NCBI GenBank assembly: GCA_003573975.1
Contig: AP018533.1
Span: forward strand, 1,116,001 to 1,180,000
Origin: Clostridiales bacterium CCNA10
Lineage (GTDB): Bacteria; Bacillota; Clostridia; Oscillospirales; Oscillospiraceae
Direction: 5' to 3'
DNA: 64,000 bases
Shown here: positions 1 to 9,261 of the stretch, piece after piece
Numbering within the stretch: the stretch's first letter is position 1
How the letters are laid out: every line of letters begins with the position of its first letter
Notes under the pieces: model-generated
Told to the model about the DNA's origin: nothing
What the model saw: the letters and a program-made list of their open reading frames with translations, nothing else
Database searches by the model: none
Made by a program: the position numbers and the translations under genes

Positions 1-2
1 AC

Positions 3-797
3 TTTTACAACACGGCCCAGCATGATGTGCCCACCACCCCCCACACCGTTGTTACTGCTGCAGATGGGAGCCAATGGTATCAGGTGGCCTCTGGGGAGGG
101 AATGGGTGCGTTCTATGCCACCCCCGCATTCACCGGAAATGTATCCGAGGCGGCGCAGGTGTCTGAAGCGTTCCCAAGCGCACCGGACGGCACTCTGCTG
201 CGGCAGGTTGATGAGAGTACGCTGGAGGCCATTTACCCGGATGGCGGCAATAGTCTCTGGTACAACAGCGCCTATTTCCAGGAGCCGGATGCGCCCCATG
301 AAACAATCCAGGGCGCCGACGGTTTGAGTTGGTATGCGATGACTCCTGCAGCATCTGTGCCGCAATTTGAGCCGGTACCAGATGGTGGAAGCGGAGCGGC
401 GGAGCGGTACAACCAGGCGCTCTTTGGCCAGTTTATGCCTGGTTTTGACCAGCCAGTGGTGTCTGTGGATAGTTCCAGAGTTGGGGATGGTATTCTAGAG
501 GTGCGGCATGAGGACGGAAGCGGTACCGCATTCTATGACCGCGCTGTTTATCAGGCTCCACGCGGCGACTACCATGTGTACGAAGACAGCGGTGGCAGCC
601 AGTGGTATGCCATTCATGGCACTCCTGCCGTGGAGCGTCGGCCCGTCTATGAGGACGGGAAACCGCTCTATGAAAATGACAAACTTCAAACATTCACAGT
701 GGAGACGGTACGCTACAAGTCTACTCCTGCCCGGTATTCCGAGCCGAAAAAGAGACCAGTCACAGAGCGTAAGCCGCCAAACAGGAAAAAACATTGA
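3..797 (+). CDS. WY-repeat protein of a conjugative element, 5' truncated
   Basis: The reading frame is open from base 3, so the gene starts left of the window; a GTG at 27 would start inside a repeat unit and is probably not the real start. The protein consists of degenerate repeats of roughly 40 residues, each holding an aromatic pair such as QWYQV, LWYNS, SWYAM or AFYDR followed by an acidic/Gly-rich turn (DGGN, DGSG). The C-terminal 35 residues are very basic (KKRPVTERKPPNRKKH). I see no membrane segment in the visible part. It lies 69 bases upstream of the NlpC/P60 gene in the conjugation operon, which suggests a transfer-associated accessory protein, but I do not recognise the family and give no biochemical function. 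Confidence 0.6.
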   Translation, partial: FYNTAQHDVPTTPHTVVTAADGSQWYQVASGEGMGAFYATPAFTGNVSEAAQVSEAFPSAPDGTLLRQVDESTLEAIYPDGGNSLWYNSAYFQEPDAPHETIQGADGLSWYAMTPAASVPQFEPVPDGGSGAAERYNQALFGQFMPGFDQPVVSVDSSRVGDGILEVRHEDGSGTAFYDRAVYQAPRGDYHVYEDSGGSQWYAIHGTPAVERRPVYEDGKPLYENDKLQTFTVETVRYKSTPARYSEPKKRPVTERKPPNRKKH

Positions 798-866
798 CCA
801 TCGGGCGGGCATACCTGGGAACGGGTATGCCTGCCTTCGCATTTCGGTACAAGCGAGGTGATCTCT

Positions 867-2351
867 ATGTCTGATGACCGACAGTTTGGCGAAGGGCATG
901 ACAACTACCTGCAGGGGATACGCAGTGCGGCAGAGGCGGCTAAACAAGCCGGTTCCGCCGCCGGTTCAGTTGGCACAGCGGCTGGCGAAGCAACGGCCAA
1001 CGCGGCCGCAGCTACAGTGCAAGCCGGTATGGAGACTGGCAAAGCGGCGTCAGAGATCGCCGTCGGAACGGCTGCTGGCGGGCCGTGGGGCGCCGTACTC
1101 TCAGCGGCGTGGTCTCTCCGCCACACGCTCTTTAAGGTCTTGGTGTTTCTCTGCTTGTTCCTGCTGTTCATTATCATTACCGTAGTGTCCCTGCCGTCCA
1201 TCGTATTCAATAATATCTTCCACACTGACCCGACTACCGTTGATCCAAATGGCCCAACTGAGATGACAGCCATCTTCGATGACCTCTCCGCTACTGTGGC
1301 CGATTGTATTCAGGCTGGGTATGATGCCGCCTTGGCGGAGGTAGATGAGATTATAGCCGATGGGGGCTATGACTATGACCTGTCCATGGAGGCATTGGTC
1401 AATAATGCCTTAGTATCTATGGACTACGATACCTGCTATATCCTGGCTGCCTACTCTGCCTCCATGGGCCAGCGCGGAACGACTAAGGCAGATCTGCAGA
1501 GTAAACTCAACGCCGTCACCGACCAAATGTATACCGTCACTTATGAGGTGAAGAGTACCCAAGTCCCGGTAGAGAATGAAGGGGGCGATGGGGAGACGCA
1601 GGAAACGGTGCAGTATGTGGCCTGTACGATCCACCCATTTGACCAGTCGATTATCCTGAAGGCCTTTGACGTGGACGTGGATGCTACATACGATCAGTTC
1701 CAGATCTCCTATGGGGATGCGATCCTCAATATGTCTAATGCGCTGAAGATGACTATGTATGGGACCGCCAGTAACGGGAGCGTGCCGCCTATCAGCGACG
1801 CGGAACTGAACTTGTTTCTGGCCAGCCTGGACTGCAGCGGGAAACGCAAGGAACTGATGCGCTGTGCCCTCTCACTGGTGGGCCGCGTCCCATATTTCTG
1901 GGGCGGGAAGAGCGCGCCAGGTTGGAATGAGGAGTGGAACACCCCCAAACTGGTCACTGCGGCGGGGTCCAGCAGCACAGGAACGATCCGCCCCTATGGA
2001 CTCGATTGTTCCGGATTCACGGAATGGGTCTATCAGACAGCGTTAGGCGTGACACTGTATGATGGGTCCTGGAACCAGTGGGATGCCACGCATGCCATTT
2101 CAGAAGACGAACTGCTGCCCGGCGACCTCGGCTTCATGGCGGTGCCCGGTACAGTCCCAGTCAACCATGTACTGCTCTACGCGGGAGAGGATGCCGACGG
2201 AACCAAACTATGGGTCCACTGTGCCAGCGGCACTGGCGTGGTGCTGAACTCCCCAGACTATGTGACCCAATACCGACGCAGGAATGATATTGATTTAGAA
2301 GGAGATCTGCCCTTGGCAGACATCACGGAGGAGATTGGATATGGCGGATGA
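867..2351 (+). CDS. Membrane-anchored NlpC/P60 peptidoglycan hydrolase of the conjugation system
   Basis: Probable cell-wall hydrolase that opens the peptidoglycan for the transfer apparatus (VirB1-like role). The 494-residue protein has an Ala/Gly-rich N-terminus, one strong membrane segment at about residues 88-114, an extracytoplasmic middle region, and a C-terminal NlpC/P60 domain with the catalytic Cys at about 381 in LDCSGFTEW and likely His residues in NHVLLYAG and VHCASG. I chose the ATG at 867, six bases after GAGGTG; the in-frame GTG at 858 lies inside that ribosome-binding site. The end overlaps the PrgI-like gene by 11 bases, which implies translational coupling. Family and role are well supported by the motif and by the VirB4 neighbour. 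Confidence 0.85.
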   Translation: MSDDRQFGEGHDNYLQGIRSAAEAAKQAGSAAGSVGTAAGEATANAAAATVQAGMETGKAASEIAVGTAAGGPWGAVLSAAWSLRHTLFKVLVFLCLFLLFIIITVVSLPSIVFNNIFHTDPTTVDPNGPTEMTAIFDDLSATVADCIQAGYDAALAEVDEIIADGGYDYDLSMEALVNNALVSMDYDTCYILAAYSASMGQRGTTKADLQSKLNAVTDQMYTVTYEVKSTQVPVENEGGDGETQETVQYVACTIHPFDQSIILKAFDVDVDATYDQFQISYGDAILNMSNALKMTMYGTASNGSVPPISDAELNLFLASLDCSGKRKELMRCALSLVGRVPYFWGGKSAPGWNEEWNTPKLVTAAGSSSTGTIRPYGLDCSGFTEWVYQTALGVTLYDGSWNQWDATHAISEDELLPGDLGFMAVPGTVPVNHVLLYAGEDADGTKLWVHCASGTGVVLNSPDYVTQYRRRNDIDLEGDLPLADITEEIGYGG

Positions 2352-2793
2352 TCGAGAGTTCAGCAATGTCTATACTATCCCGCCAAACTACACTGATTCT
2401 GGAAAATTGCTGGGCGGTCTACTGGAGACACGAAATACAGTAGAGGCATGCATTCTGCTTTTGCTTGTGGGCTATCCGGAATTGATGTGGATGCATCTTC
2501 CAGCTACTGCAAAAGTTGTTGTGATGACCGTGACGCTGTTGCCACTGGGCGTCTTCGCCCTGATGGGCATTGGCGGGGACTCTCTGCTCCGGTTTGTCAC
2601 CAATATGGTTCTGTTTTGGGTACGGCGCCGCCGATTGCATTACAGGAGGATAGGATACCACTATGGCACGACAGTCACACACAGGAAACGCCCGTCGGCA
2701 CAAAAGCCCAGGCCGTCGGCAAAAAGCAGCCGCCCGTCTGGAGTTCGTACAGGACTACATTCCCCTCAAAGAGATCAGAAATGGGATCGTTGA
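2341..2793 (+). CDS. PrgI-like (VirB3-type) membrane protein
   Basis: Small inner-membrane component of Gram-positive type IV secretion systems. The 150-residue product has an N-terminal stretch typical of PrgI proteins (REFSNVYTIPPNYTDSG), then two hydrophobic segments at about residues 33-50 and 57-82, and a very basic C-terminal half. ATG 2341 has GGAGGAG ending eight bases upstream. Its position directly before virB4 is the conserved one. The last 131 bases overlap the start of the VirB4 gene in another frame, so the basic tail and the VirB4 N-terminus are encoded by the same DNA; one of the two ends may be shorter in practice. Assignment rests on size, membrane pattern and synteny. Confidence 0.7.
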   Translation: MADDREFSNVYTIPPNYTDSGKLLGGLLETRNTVEACILLLLVGYPELMWMHLPATAKVVVMTVTLLPLGVFALMGIGGDSLLRFVTNMVLFWVRRRRLHYRRIGYHYGTTVTHRKRPSAQKPRPSAKSSRPSGVRTGLHSPQRDQKWDR

Positions 2794-5269
2794 AACTACA
2801 GATGGCCGGTACCTCAAAATCCTGGAAATTGAACCCATCAACTTTTTGCTTCGCTCCAATGAGGAGCAGTGGGGCATTATCTCTACGTTTGCCAGCTGGC
2901 TTAAAATTTCGCCCATGCGCCTGCAGTTTAAGTCCGTAACCCGCAAAGCGGATTCTGACAAGTATGTGGCGGGGCTGGAGGCGGACATTGAGAGCGAGGA
3001 CGTAACGGCCTGCCGGGAATTGGGGCGTGGTACTATCCAGTTCATCCGGGAGGAAGGTAGCCGTGAGGCGTTGTCCCGCCGGTTTTTCCTGATTTTTCAA
3101 TACGAGGCGGTGCGCCGCCAGTCCGATAACGATTATGGTGAGATCTACGCAGCGTTGCAGACGGTGACGCAGAATGCCAAGACCTATTTCGCCCAATGCG
3201 GCAACAGTATTGTACAGCCAAAAGATGAAGACGCATTTGTAGCTGAAATCCTGTATATGTACTTCAATCGCCGTTCCTGCGTGGAGGACCCTTTCCAGAG
3301 TCGGCTCAACCGCGTGGTGGTGGATGCGATGGCGGCAAAAAGGCGAGTTGTCGGCATCGATCCAGTCCCGAAGATCCGGACATCCAACTTTGTGGCCCCT
3401 CGCGGCCTTGACTTGAGTCATGCTGGCTACATTATCATGGATGGGACCTACTATACCTACTTATATATTCGCAAAAACGGATTTCCTCAGCAGGTGCGGG
3501 GAGGTTGGATGTCTTCACTCATCAATGCAGGCGAGGGCGTAGATGTGGATCTGCATCTGCACCGCGAGATCCGTGGTAAGACCATTGATCGAGTGGCCCA
3601 GCGCATCCGGCTCAACCGCACCAAACTGCGAGAACTGCAGGACACCTCCACTGACTATGAGGAACTGGCTGGCTCTATCCAGGCCGGTTACTACATCAAG
3701 CAGGGACTCTCCAGCCGGAATGAGGACCTGTTCTATATGTCGGTGCTCATTACGATATCTGCCCCTACCTACGAAGAACTGCAGTGGCGTAAGCAGCAGA
3801 TGAGTGACTTGATGAAGTCCATGGACATCCAAGTAGGTGACTGCCTGTTTCAACAGGAGGCGGCACTGCGATCCACCATGCCATTTCTCTACCTCGATCC
3901 TGGTCTGGAGCGCAAGTCCAAACGAAATGTGCTTACTTCAGGCGCGGCCTCGACCTATATGTTCACCAGTTTTGAACTGTCTGATGACAATGGCATTCTC
4001 TTGGGTCTTAACCGGCATAACAATTCGCTGTGTATTGTCGATCCATTTAATACAAAAGTCAATAAGAATGCCAATTTTACTATCTGCGGGACATCTGGCG
4101 CCGGTAAGACCTTTACCATGCAGGTGATGGCGCTCAGGCTTCGGATGCGCGGCGTCCAGTGCTATATTATTGCTCCGCTCAAAGGCCATGAGTTCAAGCG
4201 TGCCTGCCACAAAATTGGCGGTACCTATATCAAACTGGCCCCGGGTTCCAGCGCCTGCATCAACGTCATGGAGATTCGTCCTACACTCACACCGGAAATG
4301 GAACTGATCGACGAATTGGATTACAACGACATCGACTCCATGCTGGCAAAAAAGATCCAGCAGTTGATGATTTTCTTCTCCCTTCTGATCCCCGATATGA
4401 ATAATGAAGAGGAGCAGATGCTGGACGAGGCCCTGGTCAAGACCTACGCCAAGTTCGGGATTACCCACGATAACAATTCTATCTATGTTGACCAGAGCAG
4501 GGGAGAGATCAAGACTATGCCAATCCTGGGAGATCTCTATGAGATACTCAAGGAAAATCCACTGACTACCCGGCTGGCCACCATAGTCAGCCGCTTTGTT
4601 ACAGGCAGCGCCCAGAGTTTTAACCGCCAGACCAATGTAAACCTAGACAATAAGTATGTTGTGCTGGACATCTCGGAACTCAAGGGCAAACTGTTGCCGG
4701 TAGGTATGATGATTGCGTTGGACTATGTGTGGGACCAGGTGAAGGCAGACCGTACCAGACGCAAAATGGTGTTTATCGACGAGATCTGGAAACTGATTGG
4801 CGGCGCGGCCAACAAACAGGCTGCGGAGTTTTGTCTGGAAATATTCAAAATTATTCGAGGCTACGGAGGAGGCGCCCTTGCGGCAACGCAGGACCTCTCC
4901 GATTTTTTTGGCTTAGAGGACGGCCGTTATGGCAGAGCAATTCTGAATAATTCCAAGACGAAAATCATCCTCAACTTGGAGCCGGACGAGGCAGAATATG
5001 TGAAAGATGTCTTGAAATTAACTCGAACTGAGATCCGCAGCATCACACAGTTTGAGCGCGGTGAGGCGCTGATCTCCAGCAACAGCAACAAAGTGCCGGT
5101 CATTATCAAGGCATCCCGGGAGGAGCAGCAGATGATCACTACCGACCGGGCTGAACTGGAGGCTATGCTCAACGAATTAAAGGCGGTAGCCGATATTGCG
5201 GAAAGCGGAAGCAATGGTTCTTCTGCGGGTTTGACTGGTGGAATGGAGGGAAAAGATGCCGAAGATTGA
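2663..5269 (+). CDS. virB4: VirB4-family conjugation ATPase
   Basis: Cytoplasmic/inner-membrane ATPase that energises the type IV secretion channel. At 868 residues it has the usual length of Bacillota VirB4/TraE proteins. The P-loop GTSGAGKT lies at residues 476-483 and the Walker B motif MVFIDEIWK has its acidic pair at 706-707; RGYGGGALAATQDLSDFFG after it matches the family's motif region. The N-terminal domain includes the typical IRNGIVETTDGRYLKILEIE stretch. AGGAGG at 2644-2649 is the closest ribosome-binding site, about 13 bases before the ATG. The N-terminus overlaps PrgI and the last 14 bases overlap the helicase gene, so it sits in one tightly coupled operon. Confidence 0.95.
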   Translation: MARQSHTGNARRHKSPGRRQKAAARLEFVQDYIPLKEIRNGIVETTDGRYLKILEIEPINFLLRSNEEQWGIISTFASWLKISPMRLQFKSVTRKADSDKYVAGLEADIESEDVTACRELGRGTIQFIREEGSREALSRRFFLIFQYEAVRRQSDNDYGEIYAALQTVTQNAKTYFAQCGNSIVQPKDEDAFVAEILYMYFNRRSCVEDPFQSRLNRVVVDAMAAKRRVVGIDPVPKIRTSNFVAPRGLDLSHAGYIIMDGTYYTYLYIRKNGFPQQVRGGWMSSLINAGEGVDVDLHLHREIRGKTIDRVAQRIRLNRTKLRELQDTSTDYEELAGSIQAGYYIKQGLSSRNEDLFYMSVLITISAPTYEELQWRKQQMSDLMKSMDIQVGDCLFQQEAALRSTMPFLYLDPGLERKSKRNVLTSGAASTYMFTSFELSDDNGILLGLNRHNNSLCIVDPFNTKVNKNANFTICGTSGAGKTFTMQVMALRLRMRGVQCYIIAPLKGHEFKRACHKIGGTYIKLAPGSSACINVMEIRPTLTPEMELIDELDYNDIDSMLAKKIQQLMIFFSLLIPDMNNEEEQMLDEALVKTYAKFGITHDNNSIYVDQSRGEIKTMPILGDLYEILKENPLTTRLATIVSRFVTGSAQSFNRQTNVNLDNKYVVLDISELKGKLLPVGMMIALDYVWDQVKADRTRRKMVFIDEIWKLIGGAANKQAAEFCLEIFKIIRGYGGGALAATQDLSDFFGLEDGRYGRAILNNSKTKIILNLEPDEAEYVKDVLKLTRTEIRSITQFERGEALISSNSNKVPVIIKASREEQQMITTDRAELEAMLNELKAVADIAESGSNGSSAGLTGGMEGKDAED

Positions 5270-7508
5270 ACTTTACCCACATAACCAAGCTGCACTCAAC
5301 CATTTGGAGGAGGCCCTCAAGTATACACGCCGTGCTGCGGTTATCCAGCCTACTGGAACTGGGAAGAGTTTTGTTGCGCTGGCTTTTATAGAACGCCGGC
5401 CGAATAACTCGTTTTTGTATCTCGCACCATCTACGCATATCTTCAATCAACTGAAACATCATGCTGGGCATACAGATGTGCTTCTCCATACAACCATGAT
5501 GACATATCAGAAACTTTGCCTGCTTCACGAGGACGAACTTGGGAAACTGGAGCCGGACTACATTATCCTTGATGAATTTCACCGCTGTGGGGCGGATGAC
5601 TGGGGAAGTGCGGTTGACCATCTTCTCGCTTTGTATGTTGAATGCTTCTTAATTGGATTTACAGCTACCCCAGTCCGGTATCTGGATAAGGCCGGCACAC
5701 GCGATATGTCCGAGGAACTTTTTCACGGAAGTATTGCAAGTTATTATACCCTTCAAGATGCAATCAATGATAAGGTCCTGCCAGTGCCGCACTATGTATT
5801 GGGAGATATCCTGATGAACGAAAGGGTCTCTTCTCTGGAAACCGCATTAACGCAGGTTGCCTCTTATGGGAGGGCTCGTACTGCTGGTTATTCATTGTTA
5901 GAAAGCCTTAAAAGAAATATGGCAGAAGCGCAAGGAATTGACGAAATATTTAAGTGCCATATGCCCAATAGATTTGCAAAGTTGATCGTATTCTGCCGGA
6001 ATCTTGAACATATTGCGCAATGTCGGGAAGACATGCACCGTTGGCTGGGACCAGGTAAGAAAATCAGGGAGTATGTTTGCCGTTCAGATGAAAAGGCCGC
6101 TGATATTGAACTCAACGCCTTTGCTGGGGATAATGAAAGGAATGCAATACGGTTGCTCTACTGCGTGGATATGCTGAATGAGGGTATCCACATCAAGGAT
6201 GTGGATGGGGTTGTCATGTTACGCCCTACGATAAGCCCGATTGTCTATTTACAGCAGATTGGACGCTGTCTCGCCTGCAGTTCGGATGGTAGTACATCCC
6301 CGGTAATTTTTGATTTGGTCAACAACTATGAGTCTGCACGTGTTGAAGAGTCTGGTCAGCGTGTATTCAATATTGAGTTTTCCCACCATCCCAGCAGTGG
6401 GAAAGGGAAGAACACGCCTATACCCTTTTACATGTCTGGGGTCCCCACACAATTCGAAGCCATCCTTGAGAAGTTCGATCATCTATTTACGCGGGCGGGA
6501 CGATGGGATTTTTGCTACTCCATCCTCCAGGAATTTTACCACGAATACGGCCAATATCCGCATAGCCGCACATGTTACCGAGGCATCAAAATAGGGAGGT
6601 GGCTATCGGAACAAATCCTATATATCCAGCACAACAGTCTATCAGCAGCCCGAAAGGAAAGGCTGGAGATGCTACCTGGCTGGTCGACTTTTCTGATTGA
6701 ACGACAACCAACCAGACGTACATTCGATGACTACTATAAAGAATTGCTCGTTTACTTTGAGAGAGAAGGGCACATTGATATTCCACAATCATACATAAAT
6801 CCATCGACAGGATGTAAACTGGGCCTTTATCTGACACGTTTACGCAACATTAGAAAAAAGACCGATAGGGGACATTTATCGCAGGACCAGATCAATAGAC
6901 TGAATGCTCTTGGCATGAAGTGGGTGAAAAGAGAGCACCCATATCGGGACTTCGATTATTATTACCAGCAACTGATAAAGTTTTACCGCCGAGAAGGCCA
7001 CATCAAAGTTCCCACAAGGTTTATTGATCCTGATACTGGTTGCCATTTGGGCAACTTTATCAATTGTGTAAGGCAGGCAAAGAGGGGAACGGGCCATGAT
7101 ATTGTTCTGACAGACCGGCAAATTGAGATGCTCAATGACTTAGGGATGGTTTGGCAAGTCCAGGCATCTCCATTGCCATTTGATACTTACTATGAGGAGC
7201 TGCTCCGATACTATCGGAGGGAGGGGCATATTAGGGTGCCTGGGAACTATATTGTGCCGGAGAATGGATGCAAACTTGGGAAATTCATTCAGCGAATGAG
7301 AGCAATTCGTGCGGGCACTGCGTCTAGTGGGTTTATCACCCAGGAACAGATCGCAAAACTGGATGCGATGGGTATGGTTTGGAATGCATCAAATTCAAAA
7401 AAGAATTTAGAAGAGAGGAGTTGCAGAAATGGATATTTTCACCTCGTTGACAGAGGAGGAGATCGCACACAGCAAGCGGACTGCGGAGATCAGCAGAATA
7501 CTGGCTGA
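5256..7508 (+). CDS. Superfamily-2 DEAD/DEAH helicase with helicase-associated repeats
   Basis: Predicted ATP-dependent nucleic-acid helicase, 750 residues. Motif I is PTGTGKS (residues 32-38), motif II DEFH (106-109), motif III GFTATPV, and motif VI YLQQIGRCLA. After the helicase core come three clear helicase-associated repeats of about 70 residues, each with a pattern like YYEELLRYYRREGHIRVP followed by GCKLGxF and ending LxxLGMVW; a fourth, more divergent copy precedes them. Such repeats are known in bacterial helicases, where they are thought to bind DNA. ATG 5256 follows GGAGGG closely; start and end overlap virB4 and the HD gene. The final 26 or so residues run over the HD gene in another frame and look non-native. 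Possible roles are DNA processing during transfer or defence; neither is shown. Confidence 0.85.
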   Translation: MPKIELYPHNQAALNHLEEALKYTRRAAVIQPTGTGKSFVALAFIERRPNNSFLYLAPSTHIFNQLKHHAGHTDVLLHTTMMTYQKLCLLHEDELGKLEPDYIILDEFHRCGADDWGSAVDHLLALYVECFLIGFTATPVRYLDKAGTRDMSEELFHGSIASYYTLQDAINDKVLPVPHYVLGDILMNERVSSLETALTQVASYGRARTAGYSLLESLKRNMAEAQGIDEIFKCHMPNRFAKLIVFCRNLEHIAQCREDMHRWLGPGKKIREYVCRSDEKAADIELNAFAGDNERNAIRLLYCVDMLNEGIHIKDVDGVVMLRPTISPIVYLQQIGRCLACSSDGSTSPVIFDLVNNYESARVEESGQRVFNIEFSHHPSSGKGKNTPIPFYMSGVPTQFEAILEKFDHLFTRAGRWDFCYSILQEFYHEYGQYPHSRTCYRGIKIGRWLSEQILYIQHNSLSAARKERLEMLPGWSTFLIERQPTRRTFDDYYKELLVYFEREGHIDIPQSYINPSTGCKLGLYLTRLRNIRKKTDRGHLSQDQINRLNALGMKWVKREHPYRDFDYYYQQLIKFYRREGHIKVPTRFIDPDTGCHLGNFINCVRQAKRGTGHDIVLTDRQIEMLNDLGMVWQVQASPLPFDTYYEELLRYYRREGHIRVPGNYIVPENGCKLGKFIQRMRAIRAGTASSGFITQEQIAKLDAMGMVWNASNSKKNLEERSCRNGYFHLVDRGGDRTQQADCGDQQNTG

Positions 7509-8082
7509 ACATGCGGATTATGACTCGGCTGAAGTACACGAAGTGTATCAGGCGGCATTGCTTCACGATATTGGGAAAACAATGATCCCGGTGCGCATCC
7601 GTTGTAAATCGGGCAGTTTATCAGAAGTAGAACGGTCATCAATGCAGAAACATACGTCAATTGGACATTTTCTGCTGCTACAAACCGGAACGATGCTGGG
7701 GACATCTTCTGTTGTGGCCTTGCAGCACCATGAACGGCTGGACGGCAGCGGCTATTTGGGGCTGCAAGATGCTGAAATTCACCCTCATGCAAAAATAGTA
7801 GCAGTGGCAGACGTTTTCGATGCCCTGATCTCGCCTCGCCCTTATAAGCGTCCGTGGGATATCCGTCGAGTCAGCGATTACCTAAAATCGTGCGCTGGCG
7901 TGAAATTGGATGGTGCCATTGTCAGACTGCTGCTGGACAATCTTCCACAGGTATTGGCCCTATATCGGGACAGTACACGTATAACCTGCAAAATACGTAT
8001 TTCTCCCATTTATACACATAGAGGAAGGAGGGAAACAAAACTATGCTGTTACAGGAAGAACAGTATATCATCCATTGGCTGA
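7429..8082 (+). CDS. HD-GYP-like phosphohydrolase domain protein
   Basis: Single-domain 217-residue protein of the HD superfamily. The HD motif is LLHDIGK (His46, Asp47), followed by HTSIG near residue 75, HHERLDGSGYL at 100-110, and VADVFDAL further on. This is the HD-GYP layout, although the diagnostic GYP reads GYL here. Known HD-GYP enzymes hydrolyse cyclic dinucleotides such as c-di-GMP; whether this one does cannot be told from sequence. No receiver or sensor domain is attached. The ATG has AGAGGAG upstream and lies 80 bases inside the end of the helicase gene; its own end overlaps the next gene by 40 bases, so the last 25 residues are probably unconstrained. Confidence 0.8.
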   Translation: MDIFTSLTEEEIAHSKRTAEISRILAEHADYDSAEVHEVYQAALLHDIGKTMIPVRIRCKSGSLSEVERSSMQKHTSIGHFLLLQTGTMLGTSSVVALQHHERLDGSGYLGLQDAEIHPHAKIVAVADVFDALISPRPYKRPWDIRRVSDYLKSCAGVKLDGAIVRLLLDNLPQVLALYRDSTRITCKIRISPIYTHRGRRETKLCCYRKNSISSIG

Positions 8083-8585
8083 CAGAGTATGGGCCGCTGC
8101 CTAAAGCGCAAATTGTCCGAATGCTGAAGGACAAACCGCCTAAGACGGCAGAAAAGATTATTCGTGCGCTCAAGAACGAGGTCATGCTCCACGAAATCTC
8201 CGGCGGGTACTATCTGGGGGTGGACCCCATGTGCCAGCCGGATCAGCGCATGATCCTTGCCGTATGGGTGTTGCTGCAGTTCATTGACAGGGTGGACCCT
8301 ATGGCTCACTATCCCGCTACTTATCCGTCCCAGATTTTCTTCCTCAAAGAAGATATTGGATATGAGATTGTTGTCCTCTACGATGGCGAACAGCATCTGA
8401 CCAGACTGCTTCAGCCTCAGGAGGATCTGCGGTATATCCTTGTCCTGCCACATATCAACATGGCGCAAGAGCTGGTCTTGCCATCTGCGCCTCACCTGTT
8501 TGCGACTGTGGATTACAACGGACAGGAGACGCCGGATGTACGGTTCTTTACGGAAAGCGAGGGGGACACCTATGCCGCGGTCTGA
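8043..8585 (+). CDS. Conserved conjugative-element protein with winged-helix-like N-terminus
   Basis: Unrecognised 180-residue soluble protein (it resembles the family annotated DUF5697, from memory only). Residues 1-65 read like a small winged helix: QYIIHWLTEYGPLPKAQIVR, then helix-rich KTAEKIIRALKNE, then a hairpin GGYYLGVD. The remainder is a mixed alpha/beta domain with no membrane segment and no visible catalytic motif. The ATG at 8043 is preceded by a good GGAAGGAGGG. The gene overlaps both neighbours (40 bases upstream, 14 downstream), which places it firmly within the transfer operon. A DNA-binding role in element control or DNA processing is a reasonable guess but only that. Confidence 0.65.
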   Translation: MLLQEEQYIIHWLTEYGPLPKAQIVRMLKDKPPKTAEKIIRALKNEVMLHEISGGYYLGVDPMCQPDQRMILAVWVLLQFIDRVDPMAHYPATYPSQIFFLKEDIGYEIVVLYDGEQHLTRLLQPQEDLRYILVLPHINMAQELVLPSAPHLFATVDYNGQETPDVRFFTESEGDTYAAV

Positions 8586-9261
8586 GTTTGAGCGGGCGCT
8601 TGGCGCAGCGGAGCATCGGGCGGGACGAGCGGCGGTGGAACTAGCCCGTACTCGCCGTTTGCTGGAGCGGGAGGACATGGCCGGTGCGTTCGGGGCGGCA
8701 TTCGCATTTTCCGCGGAGGTAGAGAAACTCGCGCTTCTTGCGCGTGTCCTGCCAGCCTATACCGGACATCCCAAGGCAGCGGAACTGAAGGAGCAGATGC
8801 TGATGGACACGATCCCCGTGGAGATGGGATATGCAAAGCGTGGGTGGTTTCGTTTGCAGATCCCTGCACTGCTGCCGAAGAAGGAGTCCGGCTCCCCCAT
8901 CTACATCCAGCAGTATCTCTACCCGGCGCTGCGGCGCTATTTTGCTGGAAAGCCGCCGGCTCTCTATCAAAATTGCGTGCTGGCCTACCGCCATGTGTAC
9001 TGTCGGGAACGTCCGGAGCGTGCCTATCGGGACCACGATAACATTGAGGTCAACATGGTGACAGACATCATCACGCTGTACCTGCTTCCGGATGATGCGC
9101 CGCGGCGATGCGCCCACTACTATTGCAGCGCCGCCGGGGCAGAGGATCAGACGGAGGTCTATGTAATCCCAACCAGCCGGTTCCCCACATGGCTGGCGGC
9201 AGAACAGGCGAATGATTTGGAGGAGGAAAGACTGTATGAAACGAGCGAAATTTGGGACTAA
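8572..9261 (+). CDS. Conserved conjugative-element hypothetical protein
   Basis: A 229-residue product starting MPRSEFERALGAAEHRAG. ATG 8572 was chosen because GAGGGGG lies just upstream and because an earlier in-frame opening (8440) would run through the previous gene. The N-terminal 70 residues form long Ala/Arg/Glu-rich helices, perhaps a coiled coil; the rest is mixed, with DNIEVNMVTDIITLYLLPDD as a distinctive stretch. No signal peptide or membrane segment is visible. I do not recognise the family and propose no function. The overlaps with both neighbours (14 and 26 bases) show it belongs to the element operon. Confidence 0.6.
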   Translation: MPRSEFERALGAAEHRAGRAAVELARTRRLLEREDMAGAFGAAFAFSAEVEKLALLARVLPAYTGHPKAAELKEQMLMDTIPVEMGYAKRGWFRLQIPALLPKKESGSPIYIQQYLYPALRRYFAGKPPALYQNCVLAYRHVYCRERPERAYRDHDNIEVNMVTDIITLYLLPDDAPRRCAHYYCSAAGAEDQTEVYVIPTSRFPTWLAAEQANDLEEERLYETSEIWD

